Below are positions 52,245-61,746 of a stretch of 64,000 nt of DNA, piece after piece. This stretch comes from Devosia lacusdianchii (GTDB lineage: Bacteria > Pseudomonadota > Alphaproteobacteria > Rhizobiales > Devosiaceae): NCBI RefSeq assembly GCF_022429625.1, contig NZ_CP092483.1, forward strand, positions 558,001 to 622,000, written 5' to 3'. A program made the position numbers and the translations under genes. Below the pieces are notes generated by a model, which saw only the letters and a program-made list of their open reading frames with translations, had not been told where the DNA came from and searched no databases. Positions within the stretch are counted from its first letter, which is position 1, and every line of letters starts with the position of its first letter.

Positions 52245-53150
52245 ATGCCCATCAAGCTCTCGCGACGCGCCTTGGGCGCCGGTGCTGCCGGCCTCGCCTT
52301 GACCGGCCTGCTGCCAAAGGCTGCCCTCGCCCAGGAGATGCACAGCATCACCACCTCACTGGGCAGCTACGACATTCCGGTCGATCCACAGCGCGTCATC
52401 GCCGTCGACAGCCGTCTCGACCTAGAGCCGGCTTTGGCGCTCGGCCTGCCGGTGATCGGCCACGCCTATGGCGCGCCGGAGCAGTGGGTGCCGGTGCCCG
52501 AAGGCCTGGCTTTTGTCGGCGAGATGCCCGATCTCGAAAAGGTCCTTACGCTCGATCCGGACCTGATCATCTGCACCGATGTCGGCGATCCCGACAGCGA
52601 CTATTGGCCGATTGGCCGGCTCAAGGATATCGCTCCGGTGCTGCCACCCGACTACAAATGGCCATGGAAGGATATCCTTGCCCGCCTTGGCACCTGGACC
52701 GGCCGCGATGGCGCCGCCGACAATGTCCTGGCCGAATACGACGCGCTGATCGCCGATATCAAGCACCGCCGCGCCGACCAGATCGCGTCCCGGTCAATCG
52801 CCGTCGTGCAGCCCTGGACCGACGGCACCATCTACCTGCAGGCCGACATGAGCCTGCTGCAACCGCAGGTCATGGCCGATCTCGGGGCCAAGACCATTCC
52901 GGCAGTCGAGGGCAACGTAGTCAGTCCCGAGAAGTTCGGCGACATCCTGGGCGCCGTCGACGGCATCCTGCTGGTTCTTCATGCCGAAGACGGGCTCGAC
53001 CGCGCAGCCAGCCAGGCAACCTGGCCACGCCTGCCGGCCGTCGCCGCAGGCAAGGTGCTGGGCCGCGTCGGCAACACCAATTTCGGTGGCGTCTACACCG
53101 CCATGCACATCGCCCGCCTGCTCGACGAATTGTACGGCATGCTCGCCTGA
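52245..53150 (+). CDS. Second iron-siderophore ABC transporter substrate-binding protein, Tat-type signal
   Basis: A 301-residue binding protein. The N-terminus MPIKLSRRALGAGAAGLALT has a twin-arginine motif and a cut after ALA (about residue 29), so export through Tat is likely. FecB-type features: VDPQRVIAVDSRLDLEPALALGLPVIGHAY (in parts), LDPDLIICTDVG, NTNFGGVYTAMHIARLLDEL. ATG 52245 has AGGGA upstream. Having two distinct binding proteins in one operon suggests two ligands share one permease. Confidence 0.88.
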   Translation: MPIKLSRRALGAGAAGLALTGLLPKAALAQEMHSITTSLGSYDIPVDPQRVIAVDSRLDLEPALALGLPVIGHAYGAPEQWVPVPEGLAFVGEMPDLEKVLTLDPDLIICTDVGDPDSDYWPIGRLKDIAPVLPPDYKWPWKDILARLGTWTGRDGAADNVLAEYDALIADIKHRRADQIASRSIAVVQPWTDGTIYLQADMSLLQPQVMADLGAKTIPAVEGNVVSPEKFGDILGAVDGILLVLHAEDGLDRAASQATWPRLPAVAAGKVLGRVGNTNFGGVYTAMHIARLLDELYGMLA

Positions 53151-53159
53151 GCAGGGCGC

Positions 53160-55075
53160 CTAATGCCCGGCGTAGCGCTTCTGCTCGCTGGTGACCCGCC
53201 GCCCGAACACCCGGTCGCGCCCGGCGGCCTTGGCGCTATAGAGCGCCTCGTCGGCGGCCTGGATAAGTTCAGGCGCGCTGCGGCGTAGATTGTCCGGCAT
53301 GTAGGTGGCGACGCCGACACTGGCAGTCACATGCCCCTTGTCACCGCCACGATGCGTGATGCCGATATCGGCCAGCGCCCGGCGGAAACTCTCGGCCACG
53401 AGATAAGCCCCATCTTCGTCCGTATCGGGCAGGATCGCCGCGAATTCCTCGCCGCCATAACGCGCCGCCGTGTCGGCCGGGCGCTTCAGGCTTGTCTTCA
53501 GCACCTGGCTGAGGCGCTGCAGGCAATCGTCGCCGGCCGGATGGCCATAATGGTCGTTGAAGGCCTTGAAGTGATCGACATCGATCAGCAGCAGGCTGAG
53601 CGGCGTGCCAGCCCGGCCTGTGCGACGGATTTCGCCATCGAGCACATCGTCGAAGGCCCGCCGGTTGAGCAGGCCCGTCAGCCCGTCCGTCCGCACCAGA
53701 TGCTTCAGTTCGTCCGTGGTCGAGTGCAGGGCCACCTCAGCCTGCTTGATCCGGGTCACGTCGGTCACCACCACCAGCGTCGCGCCATTGCTGGCCGGGC
53801 GTGTGCGAATCTGCAGCCAGCGCCCATCGAAGAGGTTGACCTCCTCCTCGCTTTCGCGATGCAGGTTGGCGACGATCTGCTCGATCCAGCCCTCCACATT
53901 ATCGCGCGGCACGGTGATCTGTTCGCCCGTTTCCACCACCACGCGCAGGATATCAGCCATATGCGCGCCCGGTTGCCTTGCACTGCCGCTATAGGGGAAG
54001 CTGTCGCGATACTGTTCGTTACAGAACAGCAGGTAACCGCCGCTGTCGAACATGGCCAGGCCATCCGACATTTCCTCGAGCGCAAACGACAGCGTATCGC
54101 GGCTTTGCGTCAATTCCCGTTGCAGGCGCTTCTCGGTAGTGATGTCGCGCGTCACCCCGGCAAGCCCGATCACCTCGCCATAATTGTTATGCAACGGCAC
54201 CTTGGCGGTGGAGTACCAGCATTGCTCGCCCGCTCGGTTGGTCAGCTCTTCCTCGAAGTCGAGCAGTGGGACGCCCGAAGCCAGCACGGTCAGTTCCTGC
54301 TCCAGCAGGGCAGCGGCCCGCTCGGGTGTGGTGAGGTCGAAGTCGGTCTTGCCGATCATCTCGTCGGCGCTGGCAAAGCCATGGAGCGTGAATGTGGCAT
54401 TGTTGACCGCGGTGAACCGGCCGTGCCCGTCCTTGACATAGGCATAGTCGGGCGATTGTGCGAGCGCCGCCGCCAGCAGGTCGCGCTCGGCCGACAGGCG
54501 CCGGGCCTGCAGATAGACCATGCCCGCCAGCGTCGTGGCCACGATATTGAGCACCACGATGGGCAGTGCCACGGTGCGGGTGGCATTGATCATCAGGTCC
54601 TGGGGCAGCAGGGCGATCGCCAGGACCGTCACCGAAGCCGCGGCCACGCCCAGCATCAGCATATGCCACGCGGTCTGCGTCTTCCCGCGCATGATGAGCC
54701 CCAGCGTCAGACCCACGCCACTGGTCAGCAGAATTCCGCCCACACCCGTCCAGGCCCCGGCCCCCCCATGACCAGGCGATAGGCCAGGGCGATCGCGGCG
54801 CTGATCAGTGCTGCCGGCAGGCCGCCGAAAAAGGCAGCAACGATCAGCAGCGCCGAGCGGAGATCGAAGAAAATACCGCTCGCGAAGGGCACCGCCATGC
54901 TCATGGATGCGATCGCGCCAGCGCCCATGGTGGCGCCGAAAAGCACCAACCGCAGCGGGCGTGGCATGTTTCGCAGCCAATAGCGGGCATGGGCCCAGCC
55001 GAGCACGAACAGTGCCACGACGGCCAGATTGCCGGCCAGGATTTGCCAGGGGGAAGCCAAAGTCCACCACCCCAT
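53160..55075 (-). pseudogene. Diguanylate cyclase with 5TM sensor and PAS domains, frameshifted
   Basis: Two frames together make one protein. The N-terminal part (ATG 55075 to about 54765) encodes a LytS-type 5TM region (FDLRSALLIVAAFFGGLPAAL). At a run of seven G (plus-strand C tract 54761-54767) the reading frame slips; the rest (to 53160) continues the membrane domain (GILLTSGVGLTLGLIM), two PAS domains and a GGDEF domain with intact GGEEF and inhibitory-site RPAD five residues before it. One extra G would restore the whole protein. So this is either inactive, phase-variable, or a sequencing error; the catalytic end is otherwise well kept. Last coding neighbour is the convergent siderophore operon. 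Confidence 0.85.
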
Positions 55076-55187
55076 GTCGCACGCCGGGCCAGGATAGCGC
55101 CGGGTGGCCCATTCAGCGGGTCAGTCCGTACTCATACCATCCAAGCGTTTGCCATTCCTGAATCGGAATGTTTTTATTCGCGGTCGG

Positions 55188-57257
55188 CTATTTGCTCCAC
55201 ATGCCCCGCATCTGGGCCCCGATATCCATGCGGGCAGGGGCGGGCGACAGCCCCTCGATATAAGCCGGCGTCACCGGCGGCCACAGGATGTCCTCAAACA
55301 GTGGCACCATCACGCGTGGGATAAAGCGCGTGCGCTGGGCATAGAGATGCTTGTCGCCGTGCTTGTGTTGCTGCGTCACGAAAAACCGCTGCGGCACGAT
55401 CAGATTCAACTCGTCCCGCGCCCGCGTCATCGCCACATAAAGCAGCCGCCGCTCTTCCTCCAGCTCATGCGTCGAACCGGTCCCCAGGTCCGATGGCATG
55501 CAGCCATCGACAACATTGAGCACATGCACGGCCTTCCATTCCTGCCCCTTGGCCGAATGGATGGTCGAGAGGATCAGGTAGTCCTCGTCCAGCGAGGGAA
55601 CCCCGGATTGGTCGCTGGTCGCGTCGGGCGGATCGAGCGTCAGCTCGGTCAGGAAGCGCTCACGGCTGGCATAGCCCGCCGCGATCTGTTCAAGCTGCAG
55701 GATATCGGCCTGCCGCACCATCGCGTCTTCATAGGCCTGTTCCATCAGCGGCTCGTACCACAGCCGCGCATAGCCCAGTTCGATCGGCCAACCCGCGTCG
55801 CGCTTGCCCAGCCGCCCCATCAGCTCGACCAGCCCGCTCCAGCCTTCGGCGGCGCGCGGCGGTGCCGGAATTTCTCCCAGCGCCCAGATCGGATCGGGTC
55901 CGGTGGCCATGGCGTCGAGTACTTTGCCCCCCGTGCCGGGTCCAACACCGGGCAGCAATTGCAGCACCCGGAAGCCCGCCACCCGGTCGCGCGGATTTTC
56001 CGCCCAGCGCAGAATGGCAAGCAGGTCCTTGATATGGGCGGCATCGAGAAACTTAAGCCCGCCGAATTTGACGAACGGAACATTCCGCCGCGTCAGCTCG
56101 ATCTCCAGCGGCCCGGAATGGCTCGATGTGCGGAACAGCACGGCCTGATCCTTGAGCGTCATACCGCCCTCGCGCGCCTCCAGCACCTTGTGCACCACAT
56201 AGCGCGCCTGGTCGGCCTCATCGCGCACCGTCACCAGCAGCGGCTTGGCGTCCGATTGCCGCTCGGTCCACAGGTTCTTGGTGAAGCGCTCGCTGGCCAG
56301 CTCGATCACCGCATTGGCGGCGCTCAGGATCGGCTGCGTCGAGCGATAATTGCGGTCGAGCGTCACGATATCGGCCGGTGGGCTGAACGCCGTGGGGAAG
56401 TCGAGAATATTGCGCACCGTCGCGGCGCGGAACGAGTAGATCGACTGTGCATCGTCGCCCACCACCGTCAGCCCGAGCCCGTTCGGCCGCATCGCCAGCA
56501 GCACCGATGATTGCAGCCTGTTGGTGTCCTGGTACTCGTCCACCAGCACATGATCGAACCGATCAGAAACCTCGGCCGCTATAGCCGGCTCGGCCATCAT
56601 GCCGGACCAGTAGAGCAGCAGATCGTCGTAATCGAGCACGTTCTGCGCCTGCTTGGCCTCCACGTAAGCGCCGAACAGGGTCCGCAATTCAGTCGCCCAC
56701 ATAGCGCACCAGGGAAACGTGTCCTTGAGCACCGTCTCCAGCTCACCCTGCGCATTGACGACGCGCGAATAGATCGCAAGGCAGGTCCCCTTGGTCGGAA
56801 ACCGGCTCTTGGCCTCGCTCAATCCCAGTTCATGCCGCACCAGGTTCATCAGGTCGGCCGAGTCCTCGCGGTCATGGATGGTGAAGGACGGATCGAGCCC
56901 GAGTTGCATGGCATGTTCGCGCAGCAGCCGCGCGCCGATGCCATGAAACGTGCCGGCCCAGCTCAGCGCATCGGTGATAACACCCGAATTCTTGCCCATC
57001 ACCTGCGCCGTGATCCGCTCGACCCGGCGGCTCATTTCGCTGGCCGCTCGCCGCGAAAACGTCATCAGCAGGATGCGGCGCGGATCGGCGCCATTGACCA
57101 GCAGATGCGCCACCCGATGCGCCAGCGTATTGGTCTTGCCCGATCCGGCGCCGGCAATGACCAGCAATGGTCCGGGTCGGATCTCCCCAACGCCATGCTC
57201 CACCGCACGGCGTTGCTCGGGGTTGAGCTTATCGAGATAGCTGAGGCTGGCGAGCAC
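55188..57257 (-). CDS. UvrD/Rep-family ATP-dependent helicase
   Basis: A 689-residue superfamily 1A helicase. Motifs in order: LNPEQRRAVEHG (Q), VIAGAGSGKTNTLAHRV (I), LVDEYQDTNRLQ (II), VVGDDAQSIYSFRAA (III), LDRNYRST (IV), ILSTIHSAKGQEW (V) and LYVAMTRARDEL (VI). It is close in size to Rep and shorter than UvrD/PcrA of this group, and has no nuclease domain, so AddA/RecB is excluded. Likely a repair or fork-restart accessory helicase. It is monocistronic. Confidence 0.92.
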   Translation of the reverse strand: MLASLSYLDKLNPEQRRAVEHGVGEIRPGPLLVIAGAGSGKTNTLAHRVAHLLVNGADPRRILLMTFSRRAASEMSRRVERITAQVMGKNSGVITDALSWAGTFHGIGARLLREHAMQLGLDPSFTIHDREDSADLMNLVRHELGLSEAKSRFPTKGTCLAIYSRVVNAQGELETVLKDTFPWCAMWATELRTLFGAYVEAKQAQNVLDYDDLLLYWSGMMAEPAIAAEVSDRFDHVLVDEYQDTNRLQSSVLLAMRPNGLGLTVVGDDAQSIYSFRAATVRNILDFPTAFSPPADIVTLDRNYRSTQPILSAANAVIELASERFTKNLWTERQSDAKPLLVTVRDEADQARYVVHKVLEAREGGMTLKDQAVLFRTSSHSGPLEIELTRRNVPFVKFGGLKFLDAAHIKDLLAILRWAENPRDRVAGFRVLQLLPGVGPGTGGKVLDAMATGPDPIWALGEIPAPPRAAEGWSGLVELMGRLGKRDAGWPIELGYARLWYEPLMEQAYEDAMVRQADILQLEQIAAGYASRERFLTELTLDPPDATSDQSGVPSLDEDYLILSTIHSAKGQEWKAVHVLNVVDGCMPSDLGTGSTHELEEERRLLYVAMTRARDELNLIVPQRFFVTQQHKHGDKHLYAQRTRFIPRVMVPLFEDILWPPVTPAYIEGLSPAPARMDIGAQMRGMWSK

Positions 57258-57645
57258 CGAATCGGTCCCTGAAATTGAAGGTCTGAGGGGAGACTATTCC
57301 GGTTTTGTTCGCAACAGGTGAAGCGTGGGCAGCCGCCTCTCTCCCCTTAGACAGTTCACTTTTGAAGCCTCGATCTCGCAATTTTTCTTCGGTGTCATCC
57401 CGGCGAAGGCCGGGATCCATCTCCGCATATCGCCAAAGACACTGAGTTTGCGGTGTCTGTCGAACATGGATTCCGGCCTTCGCCGGAATGACCCGGTGGG
57501 TGGCCGCAAGTACAGAGGAAACACCGACTCAACGGGAAGGGACCGCCCGGCCACGCCATCGTCATGGTTCACCTCGCCCATTGATCGACACCACCGATGT
57601 GCTACCGATCGTCGTCAACATATCGCACGGGGCAGATCAGGCAGG
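57258..57645. repeat. Intergenic region with long palindromic repeat
   Basis: No gene is evident. An inverted pair GTCATCCCGGCGAAGGCCGGG... (57394-57420) and ...CCGGCCTTCGCCGGAATGAC (57466-57492) encloses a second small hairpin AGACAC...GTGTCT (around 57437-57459). This is the fullest copy of the element at 34837-34922. The promoter of the five-gene operon starting at 57646 should lie between 57493 and 57640; no clear boxes were found. Confidence 0.7.
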
Positions 57646-58575
57646 ATGGAGCGGCGATATCTCGATCTCGGCCTGCCCGTTGGTCAGGGCCGTCGCATGC
57701 GCATCGTCGAGCGCCCCGGCCTGTGGATGGCGCCGGACAAGCTGGCCGAATTGATCGCACAATTGCGCCAGATCGCCTCGCGCACCCTCAACGACAAGGA
57801 CCTCGAATACGGCATCTTCTCGGGTGACAAGTCTCGCCTCGAAAGCACGTTCATTACCCTCGTGACCGACAGCAAGACCGGCGCGCCGATCGCCTTCAAC
57901 GCCTTGCCCGTCATTCCCCTCGAACTCGATGGCCGCCCGGTCGAGCTGCTGCATCTGGGTCTGGTCATGGTTGACCCGGACCAGCGCAGCAAGGGCCTGA
58001 GCTGGGTGCTGTACGGCCTCACCTGCTTCCTGCTGTTCATCCGCAATCAGGGGCGCCCGATCTGGATTTCCAATGTCACGCAGGTGCCCGCCGTCGTGGG
58101 CATGGTTACCGAGACCTTTTCCGAGGTCTATCCCGATCCCGCCAGCCAATCGCCGCGCAAGTTCCGCCATCTGGTGCTGGCCCGCCAGATCATGCGCGCC
58201 CATCGCTATGTCTTCGGCGTCGGCACCGAGGCGGACTTTGATGAAGACCGCTTCGTCATCACCAATGCCTATACCGGCGGCTCGGACAGTCTCAAGAAGT
58301 CCTTCGAGGTGGCCCAGAAACACCGCAAGCCTGTGTTCAACGACTTCTGCGCCGCCCAGCTCGACTACGCCAGGGGCGATGACGTGATCCAGATCGGCAA
58401 GCTCGATATGGCGGCCGCCCGGCGCTACCTCACCGATATGGTGCCCAAGGGCGCCCTCGGCCTCGTTGCGGGTGCCGCCATCATGGCGCTGGTGCAGCGC
58501 GCCGTGCTGCCCATCATCCACTGGCTCGACGCCACCAGAGAATTCGGCCGCCTGCGCCCCCGGACCCGATCATGA
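57646..58575 (+). CDS. GNAT-like acyltransferase of unknown role, first gene of ThiF operon
   Basis: A 309-residue protein. The middle (about 95-125) has a GNAT motif A: LLHLGLVMVDPDQRSKGLSW, where QRSKG would hold acyl-CoA phosphate. A preceding segment GAPIAFNALPVIPLEL resembles GNAT beta-4. The C-terminal tail carries one hydrophobic segment (GALGLVAGAAIMALVQRAVL) and may anchor it. It recalls N-acyl-amino-acid-synthase (FeeM-like) folds, but this is an impression. Its stop overlaps the ThiF gene start (ATGA). ATG 57646 with AGGCAGG is used. Function unknown. Confidence 0.7.
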   Translation: MERRYLDLGLPVGQGRRMRIVERPGLWMAPDKLAELIAQLRQIASRTLNDKDLEYGIFSGDKSRLESTFITLVTDSKTGAPIAFNALPVIPLELDGRPVELLHLGLVMVDPDQRSKGLSWVLYGLTCFLLFIRNQGRPIWISNVTQVPAVVGMVTETFSEVYPDPASQSPRKFRHLVLARQIMRAHRYVFGVGTEADFDEDRFVITNAYTGGSDSLKKSFEVAQKHRKPVFNDFCAAQLDYARGDDVIQIGKLDMAAARRYLTDMVPKGALGLVAGAAIMALVQRAVLPIIHWLDATREFGRLRPRTRS

Positions 58576-59447
58576 GCTTCTCCTACGCCGAATTCACCAA
58601 CCGCAATCTTGGCTTCGTCGATGCGGCGGGCCAGGAAAAACTGCGCAACGCCACCGTCTTCGTCTGCGGCACCGGCGGCATGGGCGGCGCGGCCATCCTC
58701 GCCCTGGCCCGCGCGGGCATCGGCAAACTGATCCTCGCCGATATCGACACCTTCGAAATCGGCAACATGAACCGGCAGGTCTTTGCCTTCCTCAACACCG
58801 TCGATCGCCACAAGGCCGAAGCCACCGCCGAGATCATCAAGACCATCAATCCCGAGATCGAGGTCACCGTCTACAAGGACGATTGGCCCGATCACGTCGA
58901 GCAAAGCATTGCCGCCGCTGCCGTGACCATCAACGGCACCGATGACCTCGCCGCCAGCCTGCTCCTCTACCGCACCGCACGCGCCGCCGGAAAACCGGTG
59001 ATCGACGCCTACGCCTCCTCACTGCCTTCGGTCTATGTCACCCGCCCCTCCGACCCGATGCCCGAGGAACGCCTTGACTATCCGACCATCGGCACGGCCT
59101 GGAATGCCCTCACCGCCGAGCAGCGCGGCGAGGCTTTCATGCGCGAAATCGAGCACGTCATGGTCCATTCCTCGGCGCGCAAATATATCGACATGCAGCT
59201 CGCCGGCGAAATGGCTGCGGGCAAGCGCAAGCGCATGTCCTTCGCTCCCATGGTCATCACCACAGGCATGCTGATGGCCTACGAAACCATCGCGCTGATC
59301 CTTGGTCAGCAGACCAAAACCGACTGCCGCGGCTGGTTCTTCAATCCCTATGAAGGCAAGGTCGAACGGCCACTGCCGGGCATTCTCTCCGCCATCATCA
59401 CCCCCATAGCGCGCCGCAAGATCGCCGAACTCACGGGCGCCGCGTGA
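58572..59447 (+). CDS. ThiF/MoeB/E1-like adenylyltransferase of unknown pathway
   Basis: A 291-residue E1-fold enzyme. ATP-binding GTGGMGG at about residues 34-40, LADIDTFEIGNMNRQ (about 55-70) with the Asp and the Arg needed for adenylation, and INGTDDLAASL where the MoeB-type DxTDN motif falls. CxxC zinc pairs typical of MoeB/ThiF are absent, as is a clear catalytic cysteine loop, so it may only adenylate or amidate a carboxylate. There is no ThiS/MoaD-like partner nearby. It is coupled by ATGA and GTGA overlaps to the genes on both sides. Confidence 0.8.
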   Translation: MSFSYAEFTNRNLGFVDAAGQEKLRNATVFVCGTGGMGGAAILALARAGIGKLILADIDTFEIGNMNRQVFAFLNTVDRHKAEATAEIIKTINPEIEVTVYKDDWPDHVEQSIAAAAVTINGTDDLAASLLLYRTARAAGKPVIDAYASSLPSVYVTRPSDPMPEERLDYPTIGTAWNALTAEQRGEAFMREIEHVMVHSSARKYIDMQLAGEMAAGKRKRMSFAPMVITTGMLMAYETIALILGQQTKTDCRGWFFNPYEGKVERPLPGILSAIITPIARRKIAELTGAA

Positions 59448-60652
59448 CCATCCAGCACTCGCTCCTCGCCGATAGCGTCGTTTCCGCCGCTGCCCTTGCC
59501 GGCACGCTGGCCGCTATCGCCGTCATCCGCGCCCGCTCCACCCAGGATGGCCTCAGGAGCCGCCTCGTCTATGCATTGAGCCTGGTGTCGCTGGTGCTAG
59601 CCATGCGCCTGCTGTTCTGGAATCTGGGTCTGGGCATCTTCGAAACTCTCACCCGGCTCGCTGCCGCCTGGATACCGCTGGTCTCGCTCACCGTGCTCGA
59701 AGGCCTGCAGCGCCGCCACGCGCCGCAACTGCTGAAATACGCGGCGCTGATCGGTGGCGTCATCTTCAGCCTCTTCGCCTTTATCGGCTTCGGCCTGGCC
59801 TTTCCACTCTATGCGCTGCTGGCCTTCCAGCTTTCCGGTTTCGTCGCCATCTATGTGCTTGCCCTGACAGGCAAGGACGATAGCCTGACCGTGCAGGAAC
59901 AGCGCATCATCGCCCGCATCCGCTTCGCGCTGCCGGTGCTCGTCGTGTTCCTCGCCAGCGATTATGGCATCTTTGAACAAGTCATTCCCATCCGCGCCTC
60001 GGGCGTGGCGATCCTGTTCTTCTGCTGGATGGCCATCGGCCCAGCCAGCGCCACCTCCAGCCGGCGCGAGGCCGGGCTGGCCTTCATCATCACCGCCGTG
60101 CTCGCGGCCATCATCGGCGCCGCAGCGACCCAGATGTCGCAGATGGATCGGGGCTTCTTTGTCCAGGTCACCGCCATGGCGCTGTGCAGCGGCATCCTCG
60201 CCCTCGTGCTCAACGAAGCCGCCCGCGCCTTTGCCGAGAGCCGTCGCGACGACGTGCTCAAGGCCCTGGTCGGCGCCGATACGACCGATCTCCACCGCTT
60301 CATGGCCTCGATCGCCGCCGACTCGCCGCTGCATGGTTCGACCTTGATCGAGGGCGAACAGCTTGCCGATTTCGACGCCGCCGCCCTGCGCGCCACCTTT
60401 GCCCGCAAACCCGTCCTCAGCCGCGGCGACCTGCACACAATCCCTGATGAGACCCGCCAACAGTTCGACAGTCTTTTCACCACCTACGACGCCAGCCACC
60501 TGATCCTGCTGAGCGATACGCCCCTGGTCATTGCAGCGGCGGCATTGCCCTCTATCGGTCGCCGCGCTGCGGTCGAAACCGAACTGGGACTGGTCCAGCG
60601 CATGGCCATGCTGATTGCCACAAGGAAGGACCGTGCCGATGGAGCTGCGTGA
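59444..60652 (+). CDS. Membrane protein of unknown function in ThiF operon
   Basis: A 402-residue protein with seven or eight hydrophobic helices in the first 270 residues and a soluble C-terminal domain (about 270-400; GADTTDLHRFMASIAADSPL and after). I do not recognise the family. The GTG start at 59444 overlaps the ThiF stop (GTGA). The C-terminal domain has no obvious nucleotide-binding motif. Its position suggests that it anchors the pathway, transports the product or senses it. Confidence 0.65.
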   Translation: MTIQHSLLADSVVSAAALAGTLAAIAVIRARSTQDGLRSRLVYALSLVSLVLAMRLLFWNLGLGIFETLTRLAAAWIPLVSLTVLEGLQRRHAPQLLKYAALIGGVIFSLFAFIGFGLAFPLYALLAFQLSGFVAIYVLALTGKDDSLTVQEQRIIARIRFALPVLVVFLASDYGIFEQVIPIRASGVAILFFCWMAIGPASATSSRREAGLAFIITAVLAAIIGAAATQMSQMDRGFFVQVTAMALCSGILALVLNEAARAFAESRRDDVLKALVGADTTDLHRFMASIAADSPLHGSTLIEGEQLADFDAAALRATFARKPVLSRGDLHTIPDETRQQFDSLFTTYDASHLILLSDTPLVIAAAALPSIGRRAAVETELGLVQRMAMLIATRKDRADGAA

Positions 60653-61742
60653 GGGCGACTTCGAAGCATTCTTCGCCGCCCCCTTCGAGGCCTATGGCGA
60701 GAACACGCCCTATGTTTCGCCGATGAAATCGGACCTTCGCCGCTTCTTCACCGTGGGCGAAAATCCGCTCTTCCCTGCGCCCGGCAATTTCGCGTTATTT
60801 TCCGTTCATCGGCATGGCAAAACTGTGGGCCGCATCAGCGCCCACATCCACCCCGCCTCCAATGCCCTGCACAAAACCAACACCGCCTACTTCGGCTATT
60901 TCGACGTCGCCGACGACGCCGAAGCCGCCAAAACCCTCCTGAATGCCGCCGAAACCTGGGCCCGCCAGCGCGGCTTCGACACCATAGCCGGCAATTTCAA
61001 CCTGACCGCCATGCAGCAGATCGGCGTCATGACCGGGGGCTTCGAACACACCCCCTATGTCGACCAGGTCTATAGCCCACCCCACATCGCCCGCCTCCTC
61101 GCCGACAGCGGCTACGAGGCTTACTTCCCTATGCGGACCTTCGAGGTTGACCTCGAAAAATTCAATCCACTGAGCATATTAGGTCCAGCCCAGCAGGAAA
61201 TACTCAGCTCGCCCGACTGGCATTTCGCCCGCGTGACCCGCAAGGAAATCCCCCAGCGACTGGCCGAGGCCCGCGAACTGCTCAACAGTGGCTTCAGCGA
61301 CAATCCCATGTTCGTGCCGCTCACTGCGGAAGAGTTCGAGTTTCAGGCCAAGGAGCTCAAATGGATCATCGATCCGCGTATCACCTCGGTCATCCACCAC
61401 GAGGGCAAGCCTGCCGCCATCGCCCTGGTCATCCCAGATCTCAACCCCTTCATCCGCGCCACCCGCAGCCAGATGTCCTGGCTGACTCCGTGGCACTTCA
61501 TCGTCAACCTGTTCCGCCGCAAGCGCGCCCTGGTCGTCTATGCCTCGGTCCGGCATGACCTCCACAGCAAGGGCGTGATGAGCGCCATGCTCGTCAACCT
61601 GCTGCCCGCCATGCTCGCCGCCGGCTACAAGCAGGTCGGTATCACCTGGGTCTGGGACGAGAACAAGGGCAGCCTGCGTCTGATGGATTACCTCGGCGGC
61701 AAACCGCTGCATCGCCTGCATCTGTTCCGCAAGTCGTTGTAA
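60639..61742 (+). CDS. GNAT-family N-acetyltransferase-like protein
   Basis: A 367-residue protein. It has an N-terminal half (FFTVGENPLFPAPGNFALFSVHRHGKTVGRISAHIH in parts) and a C-terminal GNAT half with VIPDLNPFI, the ASVRHDLHSKGVMSAML motif A and GYKQVGITWVWDENKGSLRLM. The family is annotated only generally (YghO-like). ATG 60639 with GGAAGGA is chosen, overlapping the membrane-protein gene by 14 bases. It is the second acyltransferase-like gene in the operon. Confidence 0.75.
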   Translation: MELREGDFEAFFAAPFEAYGENTPYVSPMKSDLRRFFTVGENPLFPAPGNFALFSVHRHGKTVGRISAHIHPASNALHKTNTAYFGYFDVADDAEAAKTLLNAAETWARQRGFDTIAGNFNLTAMQQIGVMTGGFEHTPYVDQVYSPPHIARLLADSGYEAYFPMRTFEVDLEKFNPLSILGPAQQEILSSPDWHFARVTRKEIPQRLAEARELLNSGFSDNPMFVPLTAEEFEFQAKELKWIIDPRITSVIHHEGKPAAIALVIPDLNPFIRATRSQMSWLTPWHFIVNLFRRKRALVVYASVRHDLHSKGVMSAMLVNLLPAMLAAGYKQVGITWVWDENKGSLRLMDYLGGKPLHRLHLFRKSL

Positions 61743-61746
61743 TTCC

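Noticed and set aside
54770..55112. Start of the diguanylate cyclase at 55112 in the downstream frame
   Set aside because: That frame upstream of 54765 is Arg/His-rich and lacks membrane helices, whereas the other frame encodes a clear LytS-type membrane domain. A frameshift explains both.
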